Below are positions 7,045-15,616 of a stretch of DNA of 20,541 bases, piece after piece. The first letter of the stretch is position 1. Each line of letters starts with the position of its first letter. The notes beneath the pieces are model-generated. The model was not told the origin of the DNA, did not search any database, and saw only the letters and a program-made list of their open reading frames with translations. The position numbers and the translations under genes are program-made. The DNA is from Bacteroidales bacterium UBA1725. GTDB taxonomy: Bacteria > Bacteroidota > Bacteroidia > Bacteroidales > UBA932. Where the stretch lies: positions 1 through 20,541 of the forward strand of contig DCIN01000018.1 of NCBI GenBank assembly GCA_002315815.1, written 5' to 3'.

Positions 7045-9636
7045 TCACTTGAATGATAGCACATATATTCCTGATGTATATTCTGTTGCCTCATTTTCTG
7101 AAGGAAGAGTGACGGAAGCTGTAGCTCCTTTCGGAACGGTGAAGGTCCAGACGCAGACATCCCCCTCGTATCTCCATTCACTCCTGATAAGTCCGGCCGC
7201 GGATTTGTATTCTGCCTTGACAAATCCAAGTCTCTTATCCGGAACAGGTTTCATAATGATGTGTTTGAATCCGGGATTGGCAGGATCGGCGCTTATTCCG
7301 CAGACGGTCTTCCATATCCAGGCGCAGACGCAACCATAGGCGTAATGATTGAAGCTGTTCATACCTTTGGGCCCCATTCCCTTCTCTATCATATAACTGT
7401 TCCAACGCTCCCATATAGTCGTGGCACCGTTGTCGACAGAATATAACCAGCTTGGATTCTTTCTCTGAAAGAGAAGATTGTAGGCTATGTCGGCCATTCC
7501 GTTGTCCGTCAAAGTTTCCATAAGTATGGATGTCCCGAGGAATCCTGTCTGCAGACAGTCGTCGTGGGCTGCGAAATGTTCACGCAGGCGAGTCTTGGCA
7601 GCGTCAAGAGCATCTCCTTCAAGAAGTCCGTTCTTGAGAGCGAAGAGAACAGGCGTCTGCATCGTATTGAGTATAGGCTCCTTGAACTCTCCCTTGTCAT
7701 TGAGGAACTCGCTGCGCAGATAGTCTTTGGCACGAGCAGTCATATCTTTGTATTTGGCTTCATCACGTCCGGTGGCTGCGGCCATATCGCACATAAGGGA
7801 TGCATCTATGGCCCAGTATGATGCTCCAAGGTAATTCCAATACGCAATTGATTCAGGTAGAGGCACTTTTGAACCCTTGGAGTCGATTGTGAAAGCACTT
7901 CCGCCCCAACTCTCCATAGGCTCGTAGCTGAGCCAGTCCGCCCACTGATAATTCCCGTTCTCAGTTCTGAGGGCGTTATGGTCATATCTGGATGAATCCA
8001 CGTGTTCCATATATCTCTCCATCGCCTCCCAGTTCTCATCGATGATGTCGGTATCGGCGAACTGCTTCCAGATCGTCCAGGGTACTATCACCCCTGCATC
8101 GGCCCAACCCAGTCTCATCATTGATGTGGGTTCTGCACCATACTGAGCCAGAGGAGCCACTCCTGGGAAAGCACCGGAAGGACTCTGGGTGTCACGCAAA
8201 TCGCGTGTCCACTTATGGAAGAAAGCATCAGTATTGGCAAAGAAGGTCCCCGTTTCTGAAAACACTTGGGTATCGGCGGTCCAGCCCAGCCTCTCATTGC
8301 GCTGCGGGCAATCTGTAGGTACAGAAAGATAATTGGAACGCTGTCCCCATACTGTGTTGGAGATAAGCTTGTTGACAAGAGTATCTCCGGTTGTCACAAA
8401 TCCTGTTTCCAACTCGGCGGCAATAGAAGTCACAGGGACAGACTTGATTTCTTTTATACTGACAGCACCGGTGGCTGTGAGGGAGACATAGCGGTAACCG
8501 AAGAAAGTGCAGCGGGGGCGGTAAGATACATATGAATCGGAATCTGCAAAAGTGTAGCGGAGTATCATCCCGGTATCGGGTGTCCGGAGATTGAGACGAT
8601 GCACACTGCCTTCCGGCCCGTCCATCCCGCGGCTCATCGCCCCGTTTCCGTCATTAAGCAGTTCGGCAGGCAGACAGAGCAACTCTGTACCCTCTTCGGC
8701 CTTGAAGATAAAAGATGGCACAGCGGCACAGTTCTGCCCGAAGTCGATTACAACAGTTTCTCCCGGAACAAGCTCTATTGTGGATTTTGTATCAAACTCG
8801 CGGACAAGCCTGACCTTGCCGTATTCATCGTCCGAGGCACCTTCCACCCCCTTCCAGGCATACGCCTGAACGGGGGAAAGTGCGATGTCATCGCGCATAT
8901 ATATTTCTGCACCGTCCGAAGGGAGAATTTCGCCGTCAAACTCTGTATTGACTTCCGGAGCGCAGAACTGAGCGGAGCACTCATAGCCCGGAAGTTCACG
9001 GGCGTCGTAATCCTCGCCGTCGAAAATGGCTGCGTGCCTGACAGGACCGGCAATTCCGGCCTTCCAGTGGTCGGTGTCAGTTCCTATCAATTCCACGCTA
9101 CCGTCGGCATAGGTCAACTCCAGCACTGCACGGAAGGCGCATTTCTTCCCGACCATTCCGTCGTGACCGGCGGGAGTGATTATCTTGTCCGCCCACCATC
9201 CTGGAGTCACCTGGGCGGAAAGCACGTTGACAGCCCCTTTCGAACAGTCAAGAGCATCGATAATATCATACGTGAACGAACGTTTGGTCTTGATGTAGTG
9301 AGTGAAACCGGGCTTGAGAAACTCTTCGCCCACAAGTTTACCGTTGACATACAAGTCATATACTCCCAGACCGGCAGTCATCCACTTAGCAGAAACAAGC
9401 TTGCCGGAATTGGTGATATCCGAAACGAACCAGCTGGCTCCGTCCGCAGCGCGGTCATTGCCTTTCCCTGTCACGACCGGGGCATCGACGGCGGAGATCC
9501 ATACCGATTGCTCCCAGACAACAGAATCCAGAGCATCGCAACGATGACCGGCAGTATCTGACAGATTTGTTTTGCAGGAGAAAAAAAGGGAAAGCATCAG
9601 CAACGCTGAAGCCAATCCGTTCAAAGAGTGTCTCAT
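7045..9636 (-). CDS. GH78 alpha-L-rhamnosidase lipoprotein
   Basis: 863 residues, normal for GH78. The N terminus is a lipoprotein signal with FFSC, lipidated Cys21. Beta-sandwich domains occupy roughly 40-410 (SAKWMTAGLGVYDLYVNGK; VIDFGQNCAAV). The (alpha/alpha)6 catalytic domain spans about 415-780, with the family signature VPTDCPQRNERLGW at 439-452 (acidic residues D442 and E448), GATTIWERW at 737-745 (E743), and FNHYAYG around H764. A C-terminal beta-domain follows. The enzyme hydrolyses terminal alpha-L-rhamnose, probably outside the cytoplasm on pectin-type or other rhamnosylated glycans. It starts 30 bases after the metallophosphoesterase gene, but a strong promoter candidate over that gene's stop codon suggests separate expression with the PUL. 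All expected acidic residues are present. Confidence 0.95.
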   Translation of the reverse strand: MRHSLNGLASALLMLSLFFSCKTNLSDTAGHRCDALDSVVWEQSVWISAVDAPVVTGKGNDRAADGASWFVSDITNSGKLVSAKWMTAGLGVYDLYVNGKLVGEEFLKPGFTHYIKTKRSFTYDIIDALDCSKGAVNVLSAQVTPGWWADKIITPAGHDGMVGKKCAFRAVLELTYADGSVELIGTDTDHWKAGIAGPVRHAAIFDGEDYDARELPGYECSAQFCAPEVNTEFDGEILPSDGAEIYMRDDIALSPVQAYAWKGVEGASDDEYGKVRLVREFDTKSTIELVPGETVVIDFGQNCAAVPSFIFKAEEGTELLCLPAELLNDGNGAMSRGMDGPEGSVHRLNLRTPDTGMILRYTFADSDSYVSYRPRCTFFGYRYVSLTATGAVSIKEIKSVPVTSIAAELETGFVTTGDTLVNKLISNTVWGQRSNYLSVPTDCPQRNERLGWTADTQVFSETGTFFANTDAFFHKWTRDLRDTQSPSGAFPGVAPLAQYGAEPTSMMRLGWADAGVIVPWTIWKQFADTDIIDENWEAMERYMEHVDSSRYDHNALRTENGNYQWADWLSYEPMESWGGSAFTIDSKGSKVPLPESIAYWNYLGASYWAIDASLMCDMAAATGRDEAKYKDMTARAKDYLRSEFLNDKGEFKEPILNTMQTPVLFALKNGLLEGDALDAAKTRLREHFAAHDDCLQTGFLGTSILMETLTDNGMADIAYNLLFQRKNPSWLYSVDNGATTIWERWNSYMIEKGMGPKGMNSFNHYAYGCVCAWIWKTVCGISADPANPGFKHIIMKPVPDKRLGFVKAEYKSAAGLIRSEWRYEGDVCVWTFTVPKGATASVTLPSENEATEYTSGIYVLSFK

Positions 9637-9641
9637 ATTTG

Positions 9642-9660
9642 GTCAGTATTTACAACTGAC
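9642..9660 (-). other. Small hairpin in the GH78 leader
   Basis: GTCAGT (9642-9647) and ACTGAC (9655-9660) form 6-bp perfect arms with a 7-base loop, just upstream of the GH78 ATG at 9636. It falls at or just after the predicted transcription start. It could be a weak terminator for the upstream operon or a 5' structure; no T-run follows on the minus strand. Confidence 0.3.
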
Positions 9661-9661
9661 G

Positions 9662-9693
9662 CAAAACTAATGATTATTTTGGTTCTCCACAAA
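9662..9693 (-). promoter_or_regulatory. Candidate primary-sigma promoter for the GH78 gene
   Basis: On the minus strand, TTTG (9693-9690) is followed by a 20-base spacer and TAGTTTTG (9669-9662). Both boxes and the spacing match the Bacteroidota -33/-7 consensus (TTTG, about 19-21 bases, TAnnTTTG). The -7 box shares its TAG with the stop codon of the upstream metallophosphoesterase gene. Transcription would begin about 18-20 bases before the GH78 start codon. Confidence 0.6.
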
Positions 9694-10548
9694 TTCAACA
9701 TCCGCAGAAGAAGGGCCGAAATGCCATACGGCATAGCCGGACTCATTCCCTGACGTATCAAGGCTCTCGTGAACTACATACCTGACTCCCTTGAAGACAA
9801 AATCTTCACGATGATGAAGATGCCCGGCAAGAACCTGCTCAACTTTGTATTCTGAGAAAAGTCTGGCAAGATGATAGCTCTCCTCCTGAGCAAAGCTTCC
9901 GGCAATCCCGGTTACAACATCCTGTGCGAGAACGCAGGTATGGGTAAGCACAGTGATGTGCCGGAACTGGCTTTTCGCGACAATTGTTGCAAATACTTGG
10001 TACTCAAGCCACTCCATCTGACGTGAACCAAGTGTTGCCCCAGCCGAATCAAGAAAGATCATTAAATCACTGGCTCCGGAAGGAGTATGAACCTCGACGC
10101 AATAAACGGAAGGTCCATAATGTTCAAGGAAAGAATCCCAAGCTCCCTTGAACAAATCGTGGTTGCCGGCAGTGGTGTAGAATCTGTCACGCACGGGCTC
10201 AATATGTTCATTCAGAAGGAAATACTTCTCCTTGTCCGAAACCAGATCTCCCAGACATAGAAATGCAAGGGGACGGGAACTGTCGGACAGGAATGCACCA
10301 ACGACGGCATCAATAATCTCTGTGGATGTTTCAAGATGAATGTCGGAGCATAGATACAGAGAATACTCTTCAGAATCCGAATCTAAAACAGTTCTGATTC
10401 CGGAAGGAGGAAGCCTGTCCATAGAATCACCGAAACGAATGTCGGCATCTGGACTGGTGGCGCGCAACATCCCCGCAAAATCCTTGTCAGTACAGGAATA
10501 AAGGAAAATCGGAAGAAGGCAGAGAAGAATGGAACGGTAAAGTAGCAT
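9667..10548 (-). CDS. Calcineurin-like metallophosphoesterase lipoprotein
   Basis: 293 residues. The lipoprotein signal ends LYSC (Cys19) and is followed by TDKD; lysine plus acidic residues right after the cysteine resemble the Bacteroidota surface-export signal, so it may face outward (inference). The complete metallophosphoesterase motif set is visible: SDIH (D69, H71), GD (D101), GNHD (N129, H130), a histidine in LTHT (H203) and GHLH (H243, H245). These ligate two metal ions for hydrolysis of phosphate esters. The substrate cannot be told; phosphomonoesters, phosphodiesters or nucleotides are all possible. The ATG directly abuts the TGA of the preceding barrel gene, so translation is coupled and it belongs to the upstream pilus-like operon. 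Confidence 0.9.
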   Translation of the reverse strand: MLLYRSILLCLLPIFLYSCTDKDFAGMLRATSPDADIRFGDSMDRLPPSGIRTVLDSDSEEYSLYLCSDIHLETSTEIIDAVVGAFLSDSSRPLAFLCLGDLVSDKEKYFLLNEHIEPVRDRFYTTAGNHDLFKGAWDSFLEHYGPSVYCVEVHTPSGASDLMIFLDSAGATLGSRQMEWLEYQVFATIVAKSQFRHITVLTHTCVLAQDVVTGIAGSFAQEESYHLARLFSEYKVEQVLAGHLHHREDFVFKGVRYVVHESLDTSGNESGYAVWHFGPSSADVEFVENQNNH

Positions 10549-11259
10549 TCAGAAATTGAAACAGATTCCGGTTCTGAACGAAAAACCTCCGAACGTGGTC
10601 TGCATATTCATCATCCCGGCGGGTTTGAGACTGGCTTCGCACAGTACGGACAATCTGCCGGTCAGGTCTATATTACCGAAAATGAAAAACATAGGCAACC
10701 AGGTACGTTCAAACTCATAGGGAGTGTAATTGGCAAGCGAAGCTCCCAAATTCCATCGCGATTCGGAAGGTCGTATTTTGAATGCCAGTTTGTAAAGAAA
10801 GTCGAATGGCTCACGGAAACTGTCACGGACATTGCCGGTGTCATATACGGTTTTGCTGCAAACTCCTACGCGAAGGCTGAAATACTGACGCTCATAGCCG
10901 GCAAGCAGGGCAAATCCGAGTTCGGATACAGCTGATTCGGTCAGTGCCCGGTACAGAACTGTGGCATCCAGAAAGATTCTGCCACCTCCCACACTCAGAC
11001 CCGGACTGCACAAAGCCGACAGGGAATAAGTGCCAGTCGATAGTAATTGAGCTGCTGCACTTGCTGAAAGCCAATTACTTACGGGCATATATCCGTATAT
11101 ATCAAATCCTCCGTAGAAATCAGAGACGGAATCTGTTCCGACTACAGCAAGGGCGCTGACACTGCTTGGTTCACGAACCGTACCGGCCATCAGTTCCACA
11201 GACGGAGCGAGGAGTAATGACAGAACAGGAAAACTAGCGAGGAAGCGCAAATTCAACAC
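10549..11259 (-). CDS. Small outer-membrane beta-barrel protein, unknown family
   Basis: 236 residues. A signal peptide (LRFLASFPVLSLLLAPSVELMAG) is followed by alternating amphipathic strands such as FYGGFDIYGYMPVSNWLSAS and FALLAGYERQYFSLRVGVCS. The protein ends in RTGICFNF, whose terminal phenylalanine is usual for outer-membrane barrels. Length suggests about 8-10 strands. The start codon is GTG at 11259, inside the end of the preceding gene (26-base overlap); the next Met (residue 24) would remove the signal peptide, so GTG (or the adjacent TTG) is preferred. The stop abuts the metallophosphoesterase ATG. I do not recognise the family. A structural or secretion-pore role for the neighbouring surface appendage is inference from context only. 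Confidence 0.8.
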   Translation of the reverse strand: MLNLRFLASFPVLSLLLAPSVELMAGTVREPSSVSALAVVGTDSVSDFYGGFDIYGYMPVSNWLSASAAAQLLSTGTYSLSALCSPGLSVGGGRIFLDATVLYRALTESAVSELGFALLAGYERQYFSLRVGVCSKTVYDTGNVRDSFREPFDFLYKLAFKIRPSESRWNLGASLANYTPYEFERTWLPMFFIFGNIDLTGRLSVLCEASLKPAGMMNMQTTFGGFSFRTGICFNF

Positions 11260-12715
11260 CTAATGACAAACTGAAAACTGCATCCCAGTAATTTGTGCCA
11301 CTTTCCTGCAATTTACTGTCTTCGACACGATAATAGCTGTATGGAAGAATTGTGCAGTGAGGTTCGGCAAATATTGACCATCTCTTGAAGATTCTCACCC
11401 GCGGCTGGACACCCAGACAGAGTCCGAAATATGCTCTGCTCATAGTGTAGTCGTAGTCTCTTTTGGCCATTATTCCCGTCTCAACTCCCAGAATAAGAGG
11501 CACGGAGAAACGTAGATCGTAGCGGGTATCCTTGCCTGCACCTAAAGGATCGACCATAAGCTCAGCACGAAGACCTTCATAGGTTGCGTTTTTCTTTTTG
11601 TCGGCCACGCCTCCGGAAACCTTCGAGTCAATTGTCTTCCATATATTTCTGCCGTGGAAGCCAGAAGCGCGTACACCGAGCACTGGAGAAGTCCATTTTC
11701 CGTAAGAGACTACGATGGTCTCACGGAACGAATCTCCGTATGGAGTGGTATCCCACATCGCGCTGCCGTTCTGGAACTGGGCACCTGCGGAAACAGAGAC
11801 AAAAGTAGGATTCTCGGATAGAGAGAATTCTGTCCTGTAGCTTGATCTGCTGATTATTCCCTCCTCAGCCAACTGATGCAGTTGGGCGTTGCGCTGGCCG
11901 TCAAAACACTGTCCAAGGTCAATCTGAAGTCCTGCCCTGAAACTGAAAGCACTGTTATACTGATGCTTATCTATATTGGCAACTCCGCCGCTATTGTCCA
12001 GCACCCCTTGAACCGGATAGACTATGAATTGAGGACTGAGAGTAAAACTGAGCCTTTCAGTGAATTTGAACTGACTGCCAATTCCCAATTTAACCCAGGG
12101 CGCCAGGGTAGTACTTCCTATGGTGTTGAACGCCCATCGAGTACCTGAACTGAAGAAGAAATCAGTTCCAGCGCCAAGCACTGTGTAAAGGTCAAAAAAC
12201 CTTATTCGCTTGAATCCGTCCAGATAAGACACCAGATAAAAGTTATGCTCTAAGCCCAGTCCTGCACGACGGAACTGTTTGAGATCGGAATTGCGGTTGA
12301 AACCGCCGTATGACGCCGAAAGCCGCCAGGAATTGTAAATGGAGCTTCTCCACCCCAGAGCAAATTCAAGCCCCTTGGTCCAGGAGAAAGAATCACTGTT
12401 GCCGTCGGTGATATGGTCGGATACAAAATTGGCTGTCACGAACATATATCCCAACTTGCCACTTCCGAAAACATATGACGAATCGACCTTGTAAAAGATT
12501 TCGTCCTCAGGACGATAACGCTTCTGCATTGAATATTGCAGAGCATTGAATCCTCTGTACAAAGAATCCGGTACGGGTACGCCTTCTGCTGCAAGAGAAT
12601 CAGCTGGGGTTGACCACTTCCCTACCTGAGCCCGGGCGACGGGACAGATCAAACCGGAAAAAAGAACGGCACAGACTACTAACTTCAGAATCCTGTCCAT
12701 ATCAATAAAAACCAT
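11234..12715 (-). CDS. Outer-membrane beta-barrel protein, unknown family
   Basis: 493 residues from the ATG at 12715, which has GGAG nine bases upstream. An ATG at 12700 (MDRILKLVVC...) gives 488 residues and a more standard signal peptide ending ARAQ. The mature region is rich in glycine and aromatic residues in alternating strands, for example FALGWRSSIYNSWRLSASYG, LSFTLSPQFIVYPV and FKRWSIFAEPHCTILPYSYY, consistent with two successive barrel-like repeats or one barrel of about 14-18 strands. A charged stretch near 290 (FDGQRNAQLHQLAEEGIISR) may separate two halves. It overlaps the preceding gene by 14 bases and the following gene by 26, so it is translationally coupled to both. I recognise no named family; function unknown. 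Confidence 0.82.
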   Translation of the reverse strand: MVFIDMDRILKLVVCAVLFSGLICPVARAQVGKWSTPADSLAAEGVPVPDSLYRGFNALQYSMQKRYRPEDEIFYKVDSSYVFGSGKLGYMFVTANFVSDHITDGNSDSFSWTKGLEFALGWRSSIYNSWRLSASYGGFNRNSDLKQFRRAGLGLEHNFYLVSYLDGFKRIRFFDLYTVLGAGTDFFFSSGTRWAFNTIGSTTLAPWVKLGIGSQFKFTERLSFTLSPQFIVYPVQGVLDNSGGVANIDKHQYNSAFSFRAGLQIDLGQCFDGQRNAQLHQLAEEGIISRSSYRTEFSLSENPTFVSVSAGAQFQNGSAMWDTTPYGDSFRETIVVSYGKWTSPVLGVRASGFHGRNIWKTIDSKVSGGVADKKKNATYEGLRAELMVDPLGAGKDTRYDLRFSVPLILGVETGIMAKRDYDYTMSRAYFGLCLGVQPRVRIFKRWSIFAEPHCTILPYSYYRVEDSKLQESGTNYWDAVFSLSLGVEFALPR

Positions 12716-15011
12716 AAATCATATCTCCAGTCTCCGGATCTTCCAAAGCCTTGAGTACTTCTTCCATCGAATCTTCACGGATGTCTCCGTCTCCTTTGGC
12801 GATTTCGATGAGAGAAGAATCCATCTTGCAGGCCTTGTACAGATTTCCTTCAGATTCCATAAGATAGTCATATCCTTTCCTGCTCAAGGCAATGGCCTTG
12901 AAGTAGTATTTCTTCGGCTCTTCATCAGGCAACTCCTCTATGCATCGCAGTGCCTCGTCATTGTAAACCTTTTCATCCAGACCTCGCGCCAGACAAAGAA
13001 CAACCTTATTCCATAGGGATATGTTGCACACGGTATTGAAATAACCATTGATGCGTTCTCTTTCCTCGCTCGTGTCTCCTCCTTTGTAGTAACCACCAAG
13101 GCACATAGCAAGGGATTTGGCCTCGCGCAGTTCTTCGGTATCGGGAAGAATCTGTGAAAGCTGGGACGAACGGGAGAAATTGAGGCTCTTCATAAACATC
13201 ACCAACTGATTGTAAACAAGAGCTTTGGGATTGATGATATCGGCACCGTTTCCGTCCATCCTCGTAATGCTCACATCTGTATTGTGAACCGTATAGTCTA
13301 TGAACGGACTCAGAATGGTGGTATCGACAATGTCCTTCTTCAGATAAGACGAAGCCAGTTTGCCGGCAGCCAATTCCCAGGGCCGGCCCTGTGCCTTGGA
13401 CTCGCGATAAGCCCTGTGATAGAGAGTGTCAAGTTCGGTTTCATCTTTCACCAACTTGAAAAGCTGCCAATACTCGTGAAGGGTGAATGAACGGCGCCCA
13501 CTCCTGTAGTTCTCATCCGTCTTCCAGCGATGAAGGATTTCCTGCGGGGTCAGTGCCCTGTTCACTTCGTAAGAAAGTGTATAGCGTACAGAACGCAGAC
13601 GGGGAAGATACTTGTCCTTGATTTCCTGATAATAGGGGAGACGCTTTATCATCAGTCCCTGAGAGTCTATATCCTTGGGATAACGGGCGATGATATCCCG
13701 GATTTCGGCAGCCTGAACAGAAGCGGAATCTTCCGCCTCCATCATTTCCGCCACGTCACTCCAAGGACGGATTACGGATTCAGCCGTACTCCAAATCCTG
13801 TCACGGTTGTATTTTGGAAGAACTGAAATGATTTCGTTCAAAGCGAATTCGGTTCTCTTCTTGGCAAGTTTTGCATTGGACTCCGACCTTCCTTCAGGGG
13901 AAGCCGTACCGATGATATGGAATTCCTGCAATGCAGTACCCTCTCCGTTAACAATGTCCATCACCGCCGCCTTGAGGGAGTCAAGCTGATGCCTTCCGAC
14001 CGTATCGTTGGGACTCAACGAAGCTTGGTTGAGCTCGAACTGCAAAGAAACGGAACCTGCACTGCTCATCTTCTCACGACGCGGAGCTACATAATAGTCA
14101 TCAGGGTCAAGATCAAGCGCTGCGATATCGTACTTGAGAAAACGCAGCGGCCTGCGGGCCCTGATACTGGCAAGATACTCCTCCATATAGAAGAATGGCC
14201 AGTTGTAATCTTCCAGCTGTATGAGTCCCAACACGAGAAACTCTTTGTTCGGGTCGCGGACATAGATGTTGGCCGACCAGGGGACTGTCAACTTCTCTTC
14301 GGTAAGATTCTGCTCCTCTTCCAGATATTTGTAAAGGGGGTCATTCGACAACTGGTAATTCAAACGGCTCTTCTGTGTCTGAGTATATTCCTTACCATCC
14401 ACCACCATAGGACGCAGGTAGCGAAGAGTGTCCCGAGTGGCTCTGTCCATAAGAACGGGCTGTACGATAAGTCTGGCATCCGGTCTTCCGGTGAATGACG
14501 GAAGTGAAATCGAACTGCTGACGCTCAAGATGTTGCCCACTATTTCAGTTCTGGCTTCGAGTACCGCCACCTCGTCACGTTCCTCAGTCAATATTGCCTC
14601 GGTAATTCGAAGTCCCACATCGAGAGTGACGTTGATTTCCATCCTCTCGTTGACCTTCTCCAGAACCGGGTCCGCCATTTCGGCCACATAGAGCAGGGCT
14701 CCCGTGGGAGCGACCTTAATTTCATAGTATCCTGTGCGGTCTGGATAGGCCTGTCCGGTATGCGTCACCACGAAAGTGTTGGCATCACTCTTCATCAGGT
14801 TCGCCACATCCTGAGCCTGCGAAACAGTGTTGAACGCATATACTGTCACGGATACGGATGAAATGTCAATAGGTTTACCCGTAGCCTTGTCCTTGATAAT
14901 ACCCGAAACTATTTTTTCCTGAGCCAATCCGGCAACGGGGAAAGCAGCCGACATAATAGCAGCAAGTGCGAAGATACGCCCCAAGCGGCTGAATAACCTG
15001 TTAGCCTCCAT
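12702..15011 (-). CDS. Large periplasmic protein with OmpA-like segment, DUF3868-like, pilus-locus associated
   Basis: 769 residues from the ATG at 15011; a GTG one codon earlier is ignored. Regions: signal peptide to about residue 30 (ends GLAQ); a carboxypeptidase-regulatory-like beta domain (KIVSGIIKDKATGKPIDISS) up to about 130; a middle part with LIVQPVLMDRATRDTLRYLR and VVDGKEY resembling DUF3868 proteins of fimbrial loci; an OmpA-like segment about 315-410 with LQFELNQASLSPND and GTASPEGRSESN at 368-379 followed by LAKKRTEFAL, a peptidoglycan-binding-type arrangement; then a long helical, possibly TPR-like C terminus. It could tie the surface structure to peptidoglycan. The AGGAGGGGAGGA ribosome site overlaps the upstream stop codon. 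Family naming is tentative; the architecture also recalls PorE-type cell-wall anchors but lacks a visible WD40 part. Confidence 0.75.
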   Translation of the reverse strand: MEANRLFSRLGRIFALAAIMSAAFPVAGLAQEKIVSGIIKDKATGKPIDISSVSVTVYAFNTVSQAQDVANLMKSDANTFVVTHTGQAYPDRTGYYEIKVAPTGALLYVAEMADPVLEKVNERMEINVTLDVGLRITEAILTEERDEVAVLEARTEIVGNILSVSSSISLPSFTGRPDARLIVQPVLMDRATRDTLRYLRPMVVDGKEYTQTQKSRLNYQLSNDPLYKYLEEEQNLTEEKLTVPWSANIYVRDPNKEFLVLGLIQLEDYNWPFFYMEEYLASIRARRPLRFLKYDIAALDLDPDDYYVAPRREKMSSAGSVSLQFELNQASLSPNDTVGRHQLDSLKAAVMDIVNGEGTALQEFHIIGTASPEGRSESNAKLAKKRTEFALNEIISVLPKYNRDRIWSTAESVIRPWSDVAEMMEAEDSASVQAAEIRDIIARYPKDIDSQGLMIKRLPYYQEIKDKYLPRLRSVRYTLSYEVNRALTPQEILHRWKTDENYRSGRRSFTLHEYWQLFKLVKDETELDTLYHRAYRESKAQGRPWELAAGKLASSYLKKDIVDTTILSPFIDYTVHNTDVSITRMDGNGADIINPKALVYNQLVMFMKSLNFSRSSQLSQILPDTEELREAKSLAMCLGGYYKGGDTSEERERINGYFNTVCNISLWNKVVLCLARGLDEKVYNDEALRCIEELPDEEPKKYYFKAIALSRKGYDYLMESEGNLYKACKMDSSLIEIAKGDGDIREDSMEEVLKALEDPETGDMIYGFY

Positions 15012-15016
15012 CACAA

Positions 15017-15028
15017 TCCTCCCCTCCT
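15017..15028 (-). promoter_or_regulatory. Ribosome binding site for the 769-residue protein
   Basis: On the minus strand AGGAGGGGAGGA ends five bases before the ATG at 15011 and overlaps the stop codon (15029-15027) of the upstream DUF3575 gene. Such a purine-rich site is unusually strong for Bacteroidota, decides the ATG over the preceding GTG, and suggests translational coupling. Confidence 0.6.
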
Positions 15029-15605
15029 ATCTCAATATCCACATAAACGTAACACTGCATTTCAAAGGTACCAGAGCGACTCCAGAGGAATTGTCTCTGG
15101 CTGGTTCATCTCCGGGAAAATACTGACTGTAATCGTCTCCTTTCCCATAAACCTTCTGTGAATAATACATCATTCCCACACCGCCTGAAAGTTCCAGACA
15201 GAAATGCTCGGTAAGCCGGAACAGATACCCTCCGGTTACGCCGAGACCTTCAGCCATACCTGTGCGGGTTTTGTTTCCAAAAGAGAAATCGTAAGACGTA
15301 AGGAAACCGGCCACTCCGATATACTCCCTCACCATAGGACGTCCGGAAAGCCACAGCTTGAATTCCGGTCTGATTCCCAGACTCCGGAAATCCATTCCCC
15401 AAGGCTTGATATTGCCGGCAACGGAAAGAGCCAGGCTGGTCTTCTCTCCTGTCACCAGCTCGGCTGTGGCATTCGGAGTCATAGCTCCTATCATCAAAGC
15501 GTCGGTACCGAGAGCAAGCTGCTGGGCGCAGACCTCTCTACTACCACAGATGAGCATAAGAACGACTGCCACAATGGCATAAAATGATATCCTTTTCATT
15601 TTCAT
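15027..15605 (-). CDS. DUF3575 domain protein (second copy), outer-membrane barrel-like
   Basis: 192 residues. A signal peptide (about 1-28, ends VCAQ) is followed by the DUF3575 pattern: LGTDALMIGAMTPNATAELV, then SLALSVAGNIKPWG, RPEFKLWLSG, MVREYIGVAGFLTSYDFSFG, GVTGGYLFRLTEHFCLELSG, ending FMWILR. DUF3575 proteins are frequent in Bacteroidales fimbrillin loci; their exact role is not known to me. The gene starts 11 bases after the fimbrillin-family gene and ends inside the ribosome site of the next gene. Start ATG at 15605, with an alternative ATG two codons in. Confidence 0.88.
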   Translation of the reverse strand: MKMKRISFYAIVAVVLMLICGSREVCAQQLALGTDALMIGAMTPNATAELVTGEKTSLALSVAGNIKPWGMDFRSLGIRPEFKLWLSGRPMVREYIGVAGFLTSYDFSFGNKTRTGMAEGLGVTGGYLFRLTEHFCLELSGGVGMMYYSQKVYGKGDDYSQYFPGDEPARDNSSGVALVPLKCSVTFMWILR

Positions 15606-15616
15606 TCCTTTACTCC

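Noticed and set aside
6587..7339. 250-codon plus-strand open frame across the sigma gene, the gap and the end of the GH78 gene.
   Set aside because: Antisense to two confident genes and without recognisable motifs.
8599..9561. 320-codon plus-strand open frame opposite the GH78 N-terminal half.
   Set aside because: Antisense shadow of a confidently identified enzyme; composition rich in Cys, His and Arg with no domain.
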